This document shows, piece by piece, positions 55,096-64,000 of a stretch of DNA of 64,000 nucleotides. The translations under genes and the position numbers were made by a program. The stretch's first letter is position 1. Each line of letters begins with the position of its first letter. The notes beneath the pieces are model-generated. The model searched no databases. It saw only the letters and a program-made list of their open reading frames with translations, and was not told where the DNA came from. This stretch comes from Candidatus Gastranaerophilales bacterium. Its GTDB lineage: Bacteria; Cyanobacteriota; Vampirovibrionia; Gastranaerophilales; Gastranaerophilaceae. The stretch covers positions 55,522-119,521 of the forward strand of contig CALVAN010000005.1 in assembly GCA_944325555.1 (NCBI GenBank). Reading direction: 5' to 3'.

Positions 55096-55971
55096 TTATC
55101 CTTCAAAATTCAAGCCTGAAGCTTTTCTCATTGATGTTCGGATTGCTTGTTGAGATTCTTCAAGTATTTTTTGTTCATCTGCAGTGAGAGTTTGTCCTTG
55201 AAGATATTTATTTATAACTGCGTTGTATTCTTTGTTTTCAGCATTCATACCGGTAACGGATTGAAACATTGAAGATTCTGCTGCTGCTGTTATGACTCCG
55301 TCTTCTTTTCCGTCTATTCCGTCAGCCATTTTATTAAAAAATGCAAGTTCTTGTGCATCAATTTGCCCGTTTCCGTTAAAATCGAGGTTTTGTGCAAACA
55401 GATTTGCACTTCTTTGTGAAATTGTCTTGTACTGCTGCATTTCTTCTTCAGTAATTTCTGTTGGTTCTGCGTCCATTGCTCTTGTGTCATCGGCAATTTT
55501 ATCAAGTGTTAGTTCATTTGCTTTTTCACTGCCTTGTTGTTCTTTTTTGGCAAATTCTTCTGCTGTAACTTTTCCATCTTTGTCGATATCATAATATTCT
55601 AAAAGCAATTTTTCACTGTAATCTGTATATGCTTCATTTTGTTGCCCCTGAGAAATTGTATTTGTGCTGAATATTGAAACTGAAGAATTCTCCAGTCTTT
55701 GTATATCGGCGTATGTCTGTATATTGTTAAAATTTATTTTGTCGGTAACAGCCTGATTAACCTCTTGTGAGTATTGTTTCTGTTCCACTGTTGATTTTGA
55801 AAAATCAATTTTTATTTTTTGCCCGATTTGCAGCAATTTAGGATTGGTTATTCCATTTGCTTTAATGACTTCATTTACTTTGTTGGCAATATCTCTATTA
55901 CTCTGAAGGTTAAATTCTCTCTTACAAATATTCCAGAGATTGTCACCTCTTTTTACCGTGTATTCACTCAT
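55096..55971 (-). CDS. LysM and EF-hand protein
   Basis: 291 residues, no signal peptide. An N-terminal LysM domain (residues 3-55, YTVKRGDNLWNICKREF...LQIGQKIKI) binds peptidoglycan or chitin-like glycans in other proteins. Two EF-hand loops follow, DIDKDGKVTAEE (128-139) and DFNGNGQIDAQE (197-208), and perhaps a third degenerate one at 217. The C-terminus is LNFEG, a variant of the SFKG-type motif. Calcium-responsive cell wall binding is possible if exported. No secretion signal is seen, which is odd for LysM. Confidence 0.85.
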   Translation of the reverse strand: MSEYTVKRGDNLWNICKREFNLQSNRDIANKVNEVIKANGITNPKLLQIGQKIKIDFSKSTVEQKQYSQEVNQAVTDKINFNNIQTYADIQRLENSSVSIFSTNTISQGQQNEAYTDYSEKLLLEYYDIDKDGKVTAEEFAKKEQQGSEKANELTLDKIADDTRAMDAEPTEITEEEMQQYKTISQRSANLFAQNLDFNGNGQIDAQELAFFNKMADGIDGKEDGVITAAAESSMFQSVTGMNAENKEYNAVINKYLQGQTLTADEQKILEESQQAIRTSMRKASGLNFEG

Positions 55972-56062
55972 TAGTTCTCTCTATCATAAATTTCTTAAAT
56001 ATATACTATGTATATATAAAAACTTTATTTGCGAAAAAATTGTTTTTACTTGCCAAAATCGT

Positions 56063-56112
56063 GTTAACAAAAGTTAACAGAAAAATTTATACTGCTGAAA
56101 ATATTGTATAAT
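56063..56112 (+). promoter_or_regulatory. serA promoter region with duplicated GTTAAC
   Basis: TATAAT at 56107-56112, about 49 bases before the serA ATG. GTTAAC-AAAA-GTTAAC at 56063-56078 forms an inverted repeat upstream of it, operator-like. No good -35 box at the normal distance. Confidence 0.4.
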
Positions 56113-56160
56113 TCATAAGTTGGCTTACAGAAAAGCCGTAAAAAACAAGGGGAGTTTTAA

Positions 56161-57753
56161 ATGAAAGTTTTAATTACAGACAAAATTAATGAAACAGCAA
56201 AACAAATTGTGGATGAGGCTGCAGAAGGCGTTATCTTGCCCACAATGAGTGAAGAAGAGTTATGTAAAGTAATAGGCGATTATGATGCATTAATGGTGCG
56301 CAGCCAAACTAAAGTAACAGCAAAAGTTATAGAAGCAGGAAAAAAACTTAAAATTATAGGCAGAGCAGGCGTAGGCGTAGATAATATTGATCTGGATGCC
56401 GCTACCTCAAATGGTATTATCGTTGTAAACTCCCCTGACGGTAACACTAATGCTGCCGCAGAACATACAGTTGCTTTAATGCTTGCTATGTCGAGAAATA
56501 TTGCTAAGGCTGCAATGTCTACTAAACAAGGATTGTGGGAACGTTCCAAATTTACCGGACACGAGGTTTTTGGCAAAACACTGGGTATTATTGGTTTTGG
56601 CAAAATAGGACACCATGTTGCACAAACTGCAAAGGCTCTAGGGATGAAAATTTTGGTTTCGGATCCTTATACAACAAAAGAAGTTGTGGAAAAATTCGGT
56701 GCAAAATATGTTGAATCATTGGATGAATTGTGGGGTGAATGCGACTATATCACTGTGCATGTGCCAAAAACTAAAGAAACTCTCCATATGATTAACAAAG
56801 ATACAATTGCAAAAATGAAAAAAGGAGTGCGCTTAATTAATTGTGCACGTGGCGGAATTATTGATGAAACAGCACTTGCAGAAGCTCTTGAATCAGGTCA
56901 GGTTGCACAGGCAGCCGTTGATGTTTTTGAAACAGAACCTGATATTGTAAATTCTCCTCTTGTGAAAACAAACGGCGACATCTTGCTTACACCTCATTTG
57001 GGAGCTAGTACGGAAGAGGCTCAATTAAAGGTTGCAGAAGACGTAGCTCAACAGATAAGAGATGTTTTGGCAGGCGGCTCTGCTCGTTCTGCAGTAAATA
57101 TACCGTCTTTAAAACCTGACAAACTTGAACCCGTCAAAGACTATATGCAGCTTGCACAAAACATTGGAGAACTTGCTATGCAGATGTCTAAAGGAAGCCT
57201 GAAAGGAGTTTACGTTACGGTAAAAGGAAGCCTTGCGGATTTGGATGTTTCTCCTCTTGAAACAGCCGTTCTTAAAGGGGTATTTTCTTCGTTTATGAAT
57301 TCCGTAAACTTTGTAAACGCACCTATTATAGCAAAGGCAAAAGGTATAGATGTTGCAACTACAAAATCAAATACAACAACCGATTATACGGGTTCAATTA
57401 CTCTCAAGCTTGTTACTGATAAAGAAACAAATACTGTTTCCGGTGCGCTTATCGCCGCTGACATGCCAAGAATCGTAAAAATTAACGGTTACAACACAAG
57501 TATCGAACCCGAAAAGCACATGATTCTTGTGCCTCACGAAAATAAACCGGCAATGGTTGCTAAAGTTGCAACTGTTCTTGGCGACAAAAATATTAACATT
57601 ACGAGAATGAATGTTGCTCAGAATCGTTCTCAGTCTGACAACATATCCATGATGATAATAAATACGGGCAGTGAGGTTGCTGAAAAAACTCTTAACGAAA
57701 TCTCGGGTATTGACGGAATTGAAAGTGCTAAGTATATAAATCTAAGCGCATAA
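56161..57753 (+). CDS. serA: D-3-phosphoglycerate dehydrogenase
   Basis: First step of serine synthesis. 530 residues, the long form with an ACT regulatory domain. NAD-binding GKTLGIIGFGKIGHHVA (about 139-155), catalytic Arg in INCARGGIIDETAL (about 231-244), the His-Glu pair near LTPHLGAST (His about 280), then the intervening domain (about 315-450) and the C-terminal ACT domain (about 456-530). Serine feedback is typical for the ACT form. GGGGAG precedes ATG. Confidence 0.97.
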   Translation: MKVLITDKINETAKQIVDEAAEGVILPTMSEEELCKVIGDYDALMVRSQTKVTAKVIEAGKKLKIIGRAGVGVDNIDLDAATSNGIIVVNSPDGNTNAAAEHTVALMLAMSRNIAKAAMSTKQGLWERSKFTGHEVFGKTLGIIGFGKIGHHVAQTAKALGMKILVSDPYTTKEVVEKFGAKYVESLDELWGECDYITVHVPKTKETLHMINKDTIAKMKKGVRLINCARGGIIDETALAEALESGQVAQAAVDVFETEPDIVNSPLVKTNGDILLTPHLGASTEEAQLKVAEDVAQQIRDVLAGGSARSAVNIPSLKPDKLEPVKDYMQLAQNIGELAMQMSKGSLKGVYVTVKGSLADLDVSPLETAVLKGVFSSFMNSVNFVNAPIIAKAKGIDVATTKSNTTTDYTGSITLKLVTDKETNTVSGALIAADMPRIVKINGYNTSIEPEKHMILVPHENKPAMVAKVATVLGDKNINITRMNVAQNRSQSDNISMMIINTGSEVAEKTLNEISGIDGIESAKYINLSA

Positions 57754-57950
57754 TAATTAGCAGGCACAGTGTTGTTTGATTATAGCTGCATTGTGCCTGT
57801 TTATTAATTGTCTTTTGTACACTTTATTAAGAATTGTAAAAAAACTTTACTTTTGTGATGATTTTTGTTTATAATTAGCAAATAATAAAATTTACCAACT
57901 TAAAGCATTTGCCAAGACTTAGTAAAATAAAAAAATAGATTGGAAAACCT

Positions 57951-59423
57951 ATGAAAACCGAAAATCTAGTATATAATATTCAAAATTTTCAGTCCACAAA
58001 AACCCCGAAGGGCAAAATGCGAGAGCAGATAACTACCGTGAACTCAAGACCTGTGTTCAGAGGGAAGAATGCGTACGGGTATGACAATTTTGAAATGAAT
58101 AAAAGTGTGACAAAAACGACCGCAGGACAAAATCCGAGCGGTCGTTTGAGTTTTAAAGGCGCACCTGTCCAAACGGTTGCAAGAGTGTTAAGAGAAAACT
58201 CCCCCGCTTCACAGGTTGTTGCAAAAACTATCGGCGAAAAATTTGCGGTAAACAAATGGTTTAATAAATTTCTTGATATTCTTGCCGACAATTCTCTTAT
58301 AGCTGATGCACTTATTGCGTTAGGTTTAACAACTATCGCAAGACCTGCATCAATCTATATTATCCCTACAAAAGATCCGCATGAAAAGAAAAAGAATAAT
58401 TATCAGGTTGCGCATTCAGTCGCAACAGGTGTTTTGGGACTTGCCACAACATTTGCGGTAGCAGAGCCGGTTAAGCGTGGTGTTAAAAAGTTAATGAACA
58501 ATCCTGCTAAATACATGAAAAAGGATGCATCTTACATTAAAGAAAATGCAAGAGTCTTTAAAGAAACAGCAGGCAGGCTCCATCAACCTATTTTCTTACC
58601 GTTAAGAGCTGCGTTAACAATTGCTATTGTTCCGCCGATACTCAAGATGTTCGGTTTGTCCAAAACTGTTAAAGAGGTTAAACCTTCAGACAAGGCTAAA
58701 GTTGATTATTCATTTATGAGCTTTAAAGGCGCTGATTCAAAATCCTTTAAGGGCTTTGCAAAAGTAAAATCCAGTTATGATAAAGCTTCTGACAGAATTG
58801 CTAAGGCAAACAATGCAACTCCGTCATTTAAAGGTGCAGGCTCTTTGGTAACTGAAGGTATTGCAAAAGGTGTTGGAAAACTCGCTGATACAAACAAGTT
58901 TAAAAAGTTTATTTTATGGTTTAAAGACCAGAAAAACTGGTTCCCTCATTTGATTGCAGGTGAAAGCTTATGGCTGTCTGGTTTTTATATGCAGCAAACA
59001 GCAAAATCCAAAACAATTGAAAAAGACCAGAAACTGCCTATGATATTGAATCAGGGTATTACCGCTGCTTTATGTACCTGGGGTGCCTACAAACTTGACG
59101 GTGTAATAAACGATAAACTCAACAAATATAAAGAAGTATATAAAAGAATGAACCCAGATATGGTTAGAAAATCTAACCTTTATGAAGGTTTGTTAAAACG
59201 TTATGCAAACAATCCGGAAATTTTAGAAAAACTGGCTAAGGTTGACAAATACAAGCCCCTCAAAGAAGCAAATAAAACATTGAATAATAAATTAATCGGT
59301 ATCAGACTCTTAGGACCTATAGTAATCTTTACGACAATCTACAGATTTGTCGGTCCTGTAGTCGTTACCCCGTTTGCAAACTGGATTAGCGAAAAAATCC
59401 AGCCGCATAAAAAATCGGCATAA
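57951..59423 (+). CDS. Orphan membrane protein with four SFKG motifs
   Basis: 490 residues. SFKG occurs at 67-70, 257-260, 265-268 and 292-295, and an FRG variant at 36-38. Hydrophobic segments lie at about 115-138, 155-172, 215-234, and near the C-terminus (450-475). The motifs flank the first hydrophobic block and split the middle. No family recognised. Similar in style to the proteins at 19660, 21186 and 61674. Many SFKG copies in one protein argue that it is a functional module and not chance. Confidence 0.78.
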   Translation: MKTENLVYNIQNFQSTKTPKGKMREQITTVNSRPVFRGKNAYGYDNFEMNKSVTKTTAGQNPSGRLSFKGAPVQTVARVLRENSPASQVVAKTIGEKFAVNKWFNKFLDILADNSLIADALIALGLTTIARPASIYIIPTKDPHEKKKNNYQVAHSVATGVLGLATTFAVAEPVKRGVKKLMNNPAKYMKKDASYIKENARVFKETAGRLHQPIFLPLRAALTIAIVPPILKMFGLSKTVKEVKPSDKAKVDYSFMSFKGADSKSFKGFAKVKSSYDKASDRIAKANNATPSFKGAGSLVTEGIAKGVGKLADTNKFKKFILWFKDQKNWFPHLIAGESLWLSGFYMQQTAKSKTIEKDQKLPMILNQGITAALCTWGAYKLDGVINDKLNKYKEVYKRMNPDMVRKSNLYEGLLKRYANNPEILEKLAKVDKYKPLKEANKTLNNKLIGIRLLGPIVIFTTIYRFVGPVVVTPFANWISEKIQPHKKSA

Positions 59424-59442
59424 AATCACTAAGGCTTATTAA

Positions 59443-60480
59443 TTAAACGGTCTTTTTATGAAAGCCGTAGCCGTTTGAGATTGTACGTCCGATAGCTTCT
59501 ATCTTTTTAACAATGCTGTTTCTATATTCTTGTGCGGTGTTGTTCAAGCTTGCTTTGCCGGGGTATATTGTATATTTCTGTTTGCACTCTTCATCGGTAA
59601 CATTAGGCATAACAACATTTGCCCCGCTTTTTAACGCAAGCATGCGCCCGTTTTCCTGCAAAGTTTCCATTGCTGTAGTTGCGGGTATATTTATATCAGG
59701 GAGAAGCAGCCTTGTTAACGCCATGACCTTTAATGCTTTTATCAGTGTGCCGCCGTTTTCATTTTGCAAAGGAGTTTGGGGGCTGGGAATAAACGGGCCC
59801 AATCCTATCATATCAGCATCGATATTTTTAAAAAACAGTATATCTCGAGCCAAGGATTCATCACTCTGATGAGGCAGCCCGACAAGACAGCCCGTACCGA
59901 CTTCAAACCCTAGAGTTTTTAGGTCATTAAGACACCTTACTCTGTTTTCAAAACTCATTGAGGGGTGGAGTTTTTTATAAAGTTCCCTGTCTGTTGTTTC
60001 TATACGCAAAAGATACCTGTCAGCGCCGGCGTCTTTGTATGCTTTGTATTCTTCATAAGACTTTTCTCCGATACTGAGAGTAAGAGCCAAGTCGAGTTCT
60101 TTTATTTCTTGTATTATTCTGCACATTTTGTCAGTATCAAAATAAGCATCTTCACCTGATTGTAAAACCACTGTTTTGTAGCCGAAATCTTTTGCTTTTT
60201 GTGCAAGCAAAATAATCTCTTCCAAAGCCATTCTGTAGCGTTGTACAGCCGTGTTGTCTTTTCTTAACCCGCAGTAAAAGCAGTTGCATCTGCATATATT
60301 GGAGAATTCAATCAAACCTCTAAGATGAACCTCATCCCCGACATATTGTTTGCGCACTTTATCGGCAGTATCAAACAACAACTCATTTACAGTGTCATTC
60401 TTTAATATTTCAACAATTTCCGACTCACTCAAAGAATGCGTACTTTGTGCATTTTTTATAACATTAACAAGGTCAGTCAA
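59443..60480 (-). CDS. hydE: [FeFe]-hydrogenase maturase HydE (radical SAM)
   Basis: 345 residues. The radical-SAM Cys cluster is CRCNCFYC (Cys63, Cys67, Cys70; C-x3-C-x2-C) in LIEFSNICRCNCFYCGLRKD. HydE-type GLRKDN and LQSGEDAYFD follow, and the C-terminal segment ends IYPGKASLN. It helps build the dithiomethylamine bridge of the H-cluster. The start is TTG with GGCGGAGG just upstream, and the 5' end overlaps mnmA by 8 bases, so mnmA-hydE are co-transcribed. hydF, hydG and a hydrogenase gene are not in the window. Confidence 0.9.
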   Translation of the reverse strand: MTDLVNVIKNAQSTHSLSESEIVEILKNDTVNELLFDTADKVRKQYVGDEVHLRGLIEFSNICRCNCFYCGLRKDNTAVQRYRMALEEIILLAQKAKDFGYKTVVLQSGEDAYFDTDKMCRIIQEIKELDLALTLSIGEKSYEEYKAYKDAGADRYLLRIETTDRELYKKLHPSMSFENRVRCLNDLKTLGFEVGTGCLVGLPHQSDESLARDILFFKNIDADMIGLGPFIPSPQTPLQNENGGTLIKALKVMALTRLLLPDINIPATTAMETLQENGRMLALKSGANVVMPNVTDEECKQKYTIYPGKASLNNTAQEYRNSIVKKIEAIGRTISNGYGFHKKTV

Positions 60481-61531
60481 TCCAACCTCCGCCGATTAAG
60501 TGTTTGTCATTAACATCGTAAAAAACAACAGCCTGACCTGGGGTTACTGAGGCAACCGGAGCTGAAAAATTAACCGCAGCTGTTTTTGTTTCTTTGTCAT
60601 AATTAATTTGTGCCGGCTGTGCCTGCATGTTGTAGCGAATCTTCACCATTGCTTTAAATGTGCTTTTATCAAAAGGATATTGGAATTTTACCTCTTTAAC
60701 GACAACAGAGCCGCTGTATAAATCCTCTTTTGTTCCGACATACACGATATTATTTGCAGCATCAAGCTTTACAACATACAAAGGCTCTTCAAATGCTATG
60801 CCAATGCCTTTTCTCTGTCCGATAGTGTATTGCCAAAAGCCTTCGTGCACACCGAGTTTTCTGCCGTCTTTTATGTAAATAAAATCGCCTTTTTTTGTTC
60901 CGAATCTGTCTAACAGATATTTTTTTGTAGTCATAGGTTTTGTTATAAAACAAATATCCTGACTTTCTTTTGAGGATTTGGAAGGCAGGTCGTTATCAAT
61001 TGCTATTTGCCTTATTTCTTCTTTTACATAATCACTGAGCGGAAATAAAATTTTGTTTAAATGTCTCTGATCAAGTTCAAACAAATAGTATTGCTGGTCT
61101 TTTTTTTCATCACGGGCAGGATACATTTTTTTTATTCCGTTATCATCAATAATGCGTGCATAGTGACCTGAGGCAACGTAGTCGCAGCCGAGTGTATCCG
61201 TTGCATAATCGAATAGCCTTCCCCATTTTATTGTGCGATTGCATAATATACAGGGATTTGGCGTTTTTCCGTTTTTGTATGAATTTTCAAAATAATCTAT
61301 TACATCGTGTTTAAATTCTTTGCTTAAATTTAAAACATAATGTGGTACATCTAACTTTTGTGCAACATTTTTTGCGTTGTTCACTATAGTGTCGAATTTT
61401 TCGTCGTCAACCATTTTTACTGTTATTGCGCATACGTCATAACCCTGCTGTTTTAAAAGATAACAGGTTACACTGCTGTCCAAACCGCCTGAAAGAGCAA
61501 CTGCAACTTTTGTTTTTTTATTATCGTTCAT
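60473..61531 (-). CDS. mnmA: tRNA-specific 2-thiouridylase MnmA
   Basis: 352 residues. Thiolates U34 in tRNAs for Lys, Glu and Gln. ATP PP-loop SGGLDSSV (about 14-21), the catalytic Cys in NPCILCNRTIKW and the second in QDICFI are present, with the GHYARI insertion. Length and order match the family. It is the first gene of a two-gene unit with hydE. Confidence 0.95.
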   Translation of the reverse strand: MNDNKKTKVAVALSGGLDSSVTCYLLKQQGYDVCAITVKMVDDEKFDTIVNNAKNVAQKLDVPHYVLNLSKEFKHDVIDYFENSYKNGKTPNPCILCNRTIKWGRLFDYATDTLGCDYVASGHYARIIDDNGIKKMYPARDEKKDQQYYLFELDQRHLNKILFPLSDYVKEEIRQIAIDNDLPSKSSKESQDICFITKPMTTKKYLLDRFGTKKGDFIYIKDGRKLGVHEGFWQYTIGQRKGIGIAFEEPLYVVKLDAANNIVYVGTKEDLYSGSVVVKEVKFQYPFDKSTFKAMVKIRYNMQAQPAQINYDKETKTAAVNFSAPVASVTPGQAVVFYDVNDKHLIGGGWID

Positions 61532-61673
61532 AGAATAATTATAGTTTAAACTCTTTTATATTTCTATTTTTAAGAAACACTACCGTCGTAATATAAGTTA
61601 AAAATTTTTGAATATATATGGCTAAATTCTTTTGTTTATGTGTCAATAACAATAGAAAAACAAGGATAATAAA

Positions 61674-62672
61674 ATGAATTTACAACAGCTTTCTGCAGGT
61701 ATATTACAAAAATACTCAACTGCATCATCAAACACAAAAGACAAGTCTTCTATAAATACAAAAAGTTCTATAATAGGTGGTGTTTTAGGCTACACTGCTG
61801 CTACTGCTCTTTCATCTTCTCTAAAAGAACCTTTAATTATATATTCTGCAGAAATAACAGGTAATATAAGAGAAGAATTGGGAAAAGAAAATTTAGAATC
61901 AATTGTTAATATTGCTGATAAATTTATCGATGATAAGAAATTAAAAGAAAAGGGCTTAAATGTTATTAAAGTATCAAAGGACATGCCCCTTGAAGAACAA
62001 CAAAAGCTTAAATCAGTAGTATATGAAGGGCGTAACTTTTTGGGCAAATTTTTGTATAATAAATCTCTGCGCAATAATAGTACCTTTCTTGCAACAATGG
62101 CTGATGTGGTGTCTTTTGGTTTAAAGGGCTTTTCTGCTTCTGCATTATATATTCCAAAATCAAGAGCTCTTTTATTTAATAAAAAAGGTGCAGGCTTGGA
62201 AATTTTCAAGGAGTTGGCTATTGCTGCTAAAAAATTTCCTAAACTGCAAGCTGCGAAAATCCCGCTTTATAACGGTCTGAAACATCTTACACTTCCGATA
62301 ATACTTATAGGTGTTTGCAGCAGAAATAAAAATATACCTGAGGGGCAACAACTCAATAAAAAAGAAAAATTCGACAAATTTACAAACTTTGTAAGAAATA
62401 ATGCCGGTAAACTGTCTATGGCTGCGTTTGCTCCTGCATTGCTGATGAATATCAGTAATTCTGCCAGAGCTGCTAATATTGCACGTAAGTACGCTTCTAA
62501 AGAGATTGCACAGGCTTCGTATGCACAAGAGGGAGTTAATTCTGCAAGGATACTGTTAGCAACTCTTATTACAGGGCTGTCTGCCGTGACCGGCGTAAAA
62601 GTTAAAGACTGGTTCCAAAATCGCAGTGACAAAAAAGCTTTAACGTTGAAAGACAGTACTGTATCAAAATAA
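61674..62672 (+). CDS. Orphan membrane-associated protein
   Basis: 332 residues. Hydrophobic segments near 32-48, 205-215, 245-258 and 290-305, interspersed with Lys-rich helices. N-terminus MNLQQLSAGILQKYS, without a signal peptide. RBS AAGGATAAT. No family recognised. Similar in layout to the orphan membrane proteins at 19660 and 57951. Confidence 0.72.
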   Translation: MNLQQLSAGILQKYSTASSNTKDKSSINTKSSIIGGVLGYTAATALSSSLKEPLIIYSAEITGNIREELGKENLESIVNIADKFIDDKKLKEKGLNVIKVSKDMPLEEQQKLKSVVYEGRNFLGKFLYNKSLRNNSTFLATMADVVSFGLKGFSASALYIPKSRALLFNKKGAGLEIFKELAIAAKKFPKLQAAKIPLYNGLKHLTLPIILIGVCSRNKNIPEGQQLNKKEKFDKFTNFVRNNAGKLSMAAFAPALLMNISNSARAANIARKYASKEIAQASYAQEGVNSARILLATLITGLSAVTGVKVKDWFQNRSDKKALTLKDSTVSK

Positions 62673-62771
62673 CGGTTACAAAATAAAAAGTTTGAACTAT
62701 AATATCTTTAGCTAATATCAGTACAGCATAATAAAAACGGATAAATATTACGGCTAAGGATAATTCATTGT

Positions 62772-63890
62772 ATGTCTAAAATTAGAGTTTTAACGGTATT
62801 CGGAACACGACCCGAGGCAATAAAAATGGCTCCGCTTGTAAAAGAGTTTGAAAAACACTCTGATATCTTTAAAAGTATCGTATGTGTTACAGCACAACAT
62901 CGCCAAATGCTGGATCAGGTACTGAAACTGTTTCATATATATCCCGATTATGATCTGAATATAATGAAACCAAATCAAGACCTCTGGAGCATAACAACGG
63001 AAGTTTTGATGCTGATGAAGGAAGTCTTTGACAAAAGCAAACCTGATATTGTCCTTGTTCATGGTGATACTACCACATCTATGGCCGCAGCTTTATCTGC
63101 TTTTTATGCAAAAATCCCGGTAGGACATGTTGAAGCTGGTTTAAGGACCTTTAATAAATTTTATCCTTTTCCTGAAGAAATAAACAGAGTCTTTGCCGAT
63201 GCGCTAAGTTCTTATCACTTTGCTCCTACTGATACAAGTGTACAAAACCTGATAAATTCGTCTATTAACAATGAACACATATACAAAACAGGCAATACCG
63301 TTATAGATGCGTTATTGCATACTGTTGAAAATAACAAGGCAGATTTGAGTTATATAGGCTTGAAGCCGGAGTTAAAGACTATTCTGTTGACTTCTCACAG
63401 ACGAGAAAATTTTGGTGAACCGATAAGAAATATTTGTAAAGCTGTATTAGAACTTGTTGAAAAAAATAAGGATATTCAGGTAGTATATCCTGTTCACCTC
63501 AACCCTAACGTGCAACAGCCGGTAAATGAGCTGTTAGCAGGTAAAGAACGCATACATTTGATAGAGCCTATGGAGTATGCTCCGTTTTGTACTCTGATGA
63601 AGGAGTCTCATATTATTATGACTGATTCAGGCGGGGTGCAGGAGGAGGCTCCGTCTTTAGGAAAACCTGTACTTGTTCTCAGAACAACAACGGAACGTCC
63701 TGAAGCTGTAGAGTACGGTACTGTTAAACTCGTAGGCACAGACACTCAAAAAATTGTTAATGAGGTGCAGAACCTGCTTGATAACCCCGAAGAGTACAAA
63801 AAAATGTCTGAATCGATAAATCCTTACGGTGACGGACTTGCAAGCAAAAGAATTGTTGAAATAATACAAAAGGAATTTGCTAAGAATTAG
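62772..63890 (+). CDS. wecB: UDP-N-acetylglucosamine 2-epimerase (non-hydrolysing)
   Basis: 372 residues. Makes UDP-ManNAc for cell-surface polysaccharide. FGTRPEAIKMAPLV (about 9-22), GHVEAGLRTF (about 117-126), TSHRRENFGEP (about 207-217) and the C-terminal DSGGVQEEAPSLGKPVLVLR (about 285-304) are diagnostic. AAGGA precedes ATG. A single gene followed by a terminator. Confidence 0.96.
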   Translation: MSKIRVLTVFGTRPEAIKMAPLVKEFEKHSDIFKSIVCVTAQHRQMLDQVLKLFHIYPDYDLNIMKPNQDLWSITTEVLMLMKEVFDKSKPDIVLVHGDTTTSMAAALSAFYAKIPVGHVEAGLRTFNKFYPFPEEINRVFADALSSYHFAPTDTSVQNLINSSINNEHIYKTGNTVIDALLHTVENNKADLSYIGLKPELKTILLTSHRRENFGEPIRNICKAVLELVEKNKDIQVVYPVHLNPNVQQPVNELLAGKERIHLIEPMEYAPFCTLMKESHIIMTDSGGVQEEAPSLGKPVLVLRTTTERPEAVEYGTVKLVGTDTQKIVNEVQNLLDNPEEYKKMSESINPYGDGLASKRIVEIIQKEFAKN

Positions 63891-63913
63891 CATTTCGACG
63901 CACGCTATTGTTA

Positions 63914-63937
63914 GCAAGCCCTGGCTTGCGATTTTTT
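63914..63937 (+). terminator. Terminator after wecB
   Basis: GCAAGC-CCTG-GCTTGC followed by GATTTTTT. Confidence 0.75.
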
Positions 63938-63947
63938 AGAATTATCC

Positions 63948-63964
63948 TGCGACCGCAGGTCGCA
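63948..63964. repeat. Small palindrome near window end
   Basis: TGCGACC-GCA-GGTCGCA, a GC-rich 7-bp stem, unlike the AT-rich surroundings. It may belong to a longer element cut by the window. Confidence 0.4.
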
Positions 63965-64000
63965 AAGGTTCGGATAAGCATAAAATTAAATAAAAAATGC

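Overview
The window is 64 kb of AT-rich, gene-dense bacterial chromosome. I see no phage, no insertion sequence and no CRISPR array. I infer an anaerobic, non-photosynthetic relative of cyanobacteria of the Gastranaerophilales/Melainabacteria (Vampirovibrionia) type. The reasons are low GC, fermentative anaerobe genes (HydE, a membrane pyrophosphatase, PPi-dependent phosphofructokinase), a Tic20/DUF4870-like membrane protein, and many orphan proteins that carry a short Ser-Phe-Lys-Gly type motif. This placement is an inference from gene content and was not tested with a tree.

Layout. 1-5.6 kb: membrane pyrophosphatase (cut by the window start), an OmpR-type response regulator, AdoMet decarboxylase, and ribosomal proteins S12 and S7. 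5.6-12.4 kb: a repeat-rich proline protein, glucose-6-phosphate isomerase and a 900-residue coiled-coil protein. 12.4-17.4 kb: a GAF-GGDEF-HD-GYP protein with a coupled small partner, an HExxH protein and an orphan DNA methyltransferase. 17.5-28.3 kb: ftsZ, a coupled pair of lineage-type membrane proteins, an APC permease, a SIMPL-domain protein, a papain-like/C39-like protein and small secreted proteins. 28.4-35.6 kb: tRNA-His with a broken partial copy beside it, a CheR-like methyltransferase behind a 918-residue orphan, two YtxH-type proteins and a second HExxH protein. 35.7-47.2 kb: a COG2509 flavoprotein, gdhA, TPR proteins, tRNA-Val preceded by three tandem tRNA-5'-end repeats, a secreted Cys-rich/nuclease-like pair, rarA, a Tic20-like protein, metY and apt. 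47.3-64 kb: PPi-phosphofructokinase, a ferritin-like protein, an oligopeptide-binding lipoprotein, a LysM/EF-hand protein, serA, mnmA-hydE and wecB.

How it fits together. Central carbon metabolism appears to use pyrophosphate, with a PPi-linked PFK and a membrane pyrophosphatase. Nitrogen and amino-acid metabolism is represented by gdhA, serA, metY and the permease. HydE implies an [FeFe]-hydrogenase elsewhere in the genome. The least explained material is the tRNA-derived repeat array at 40247-40521 and the scattered orphan proteins that share the SFKG-type motif or carry protease-like signatures.
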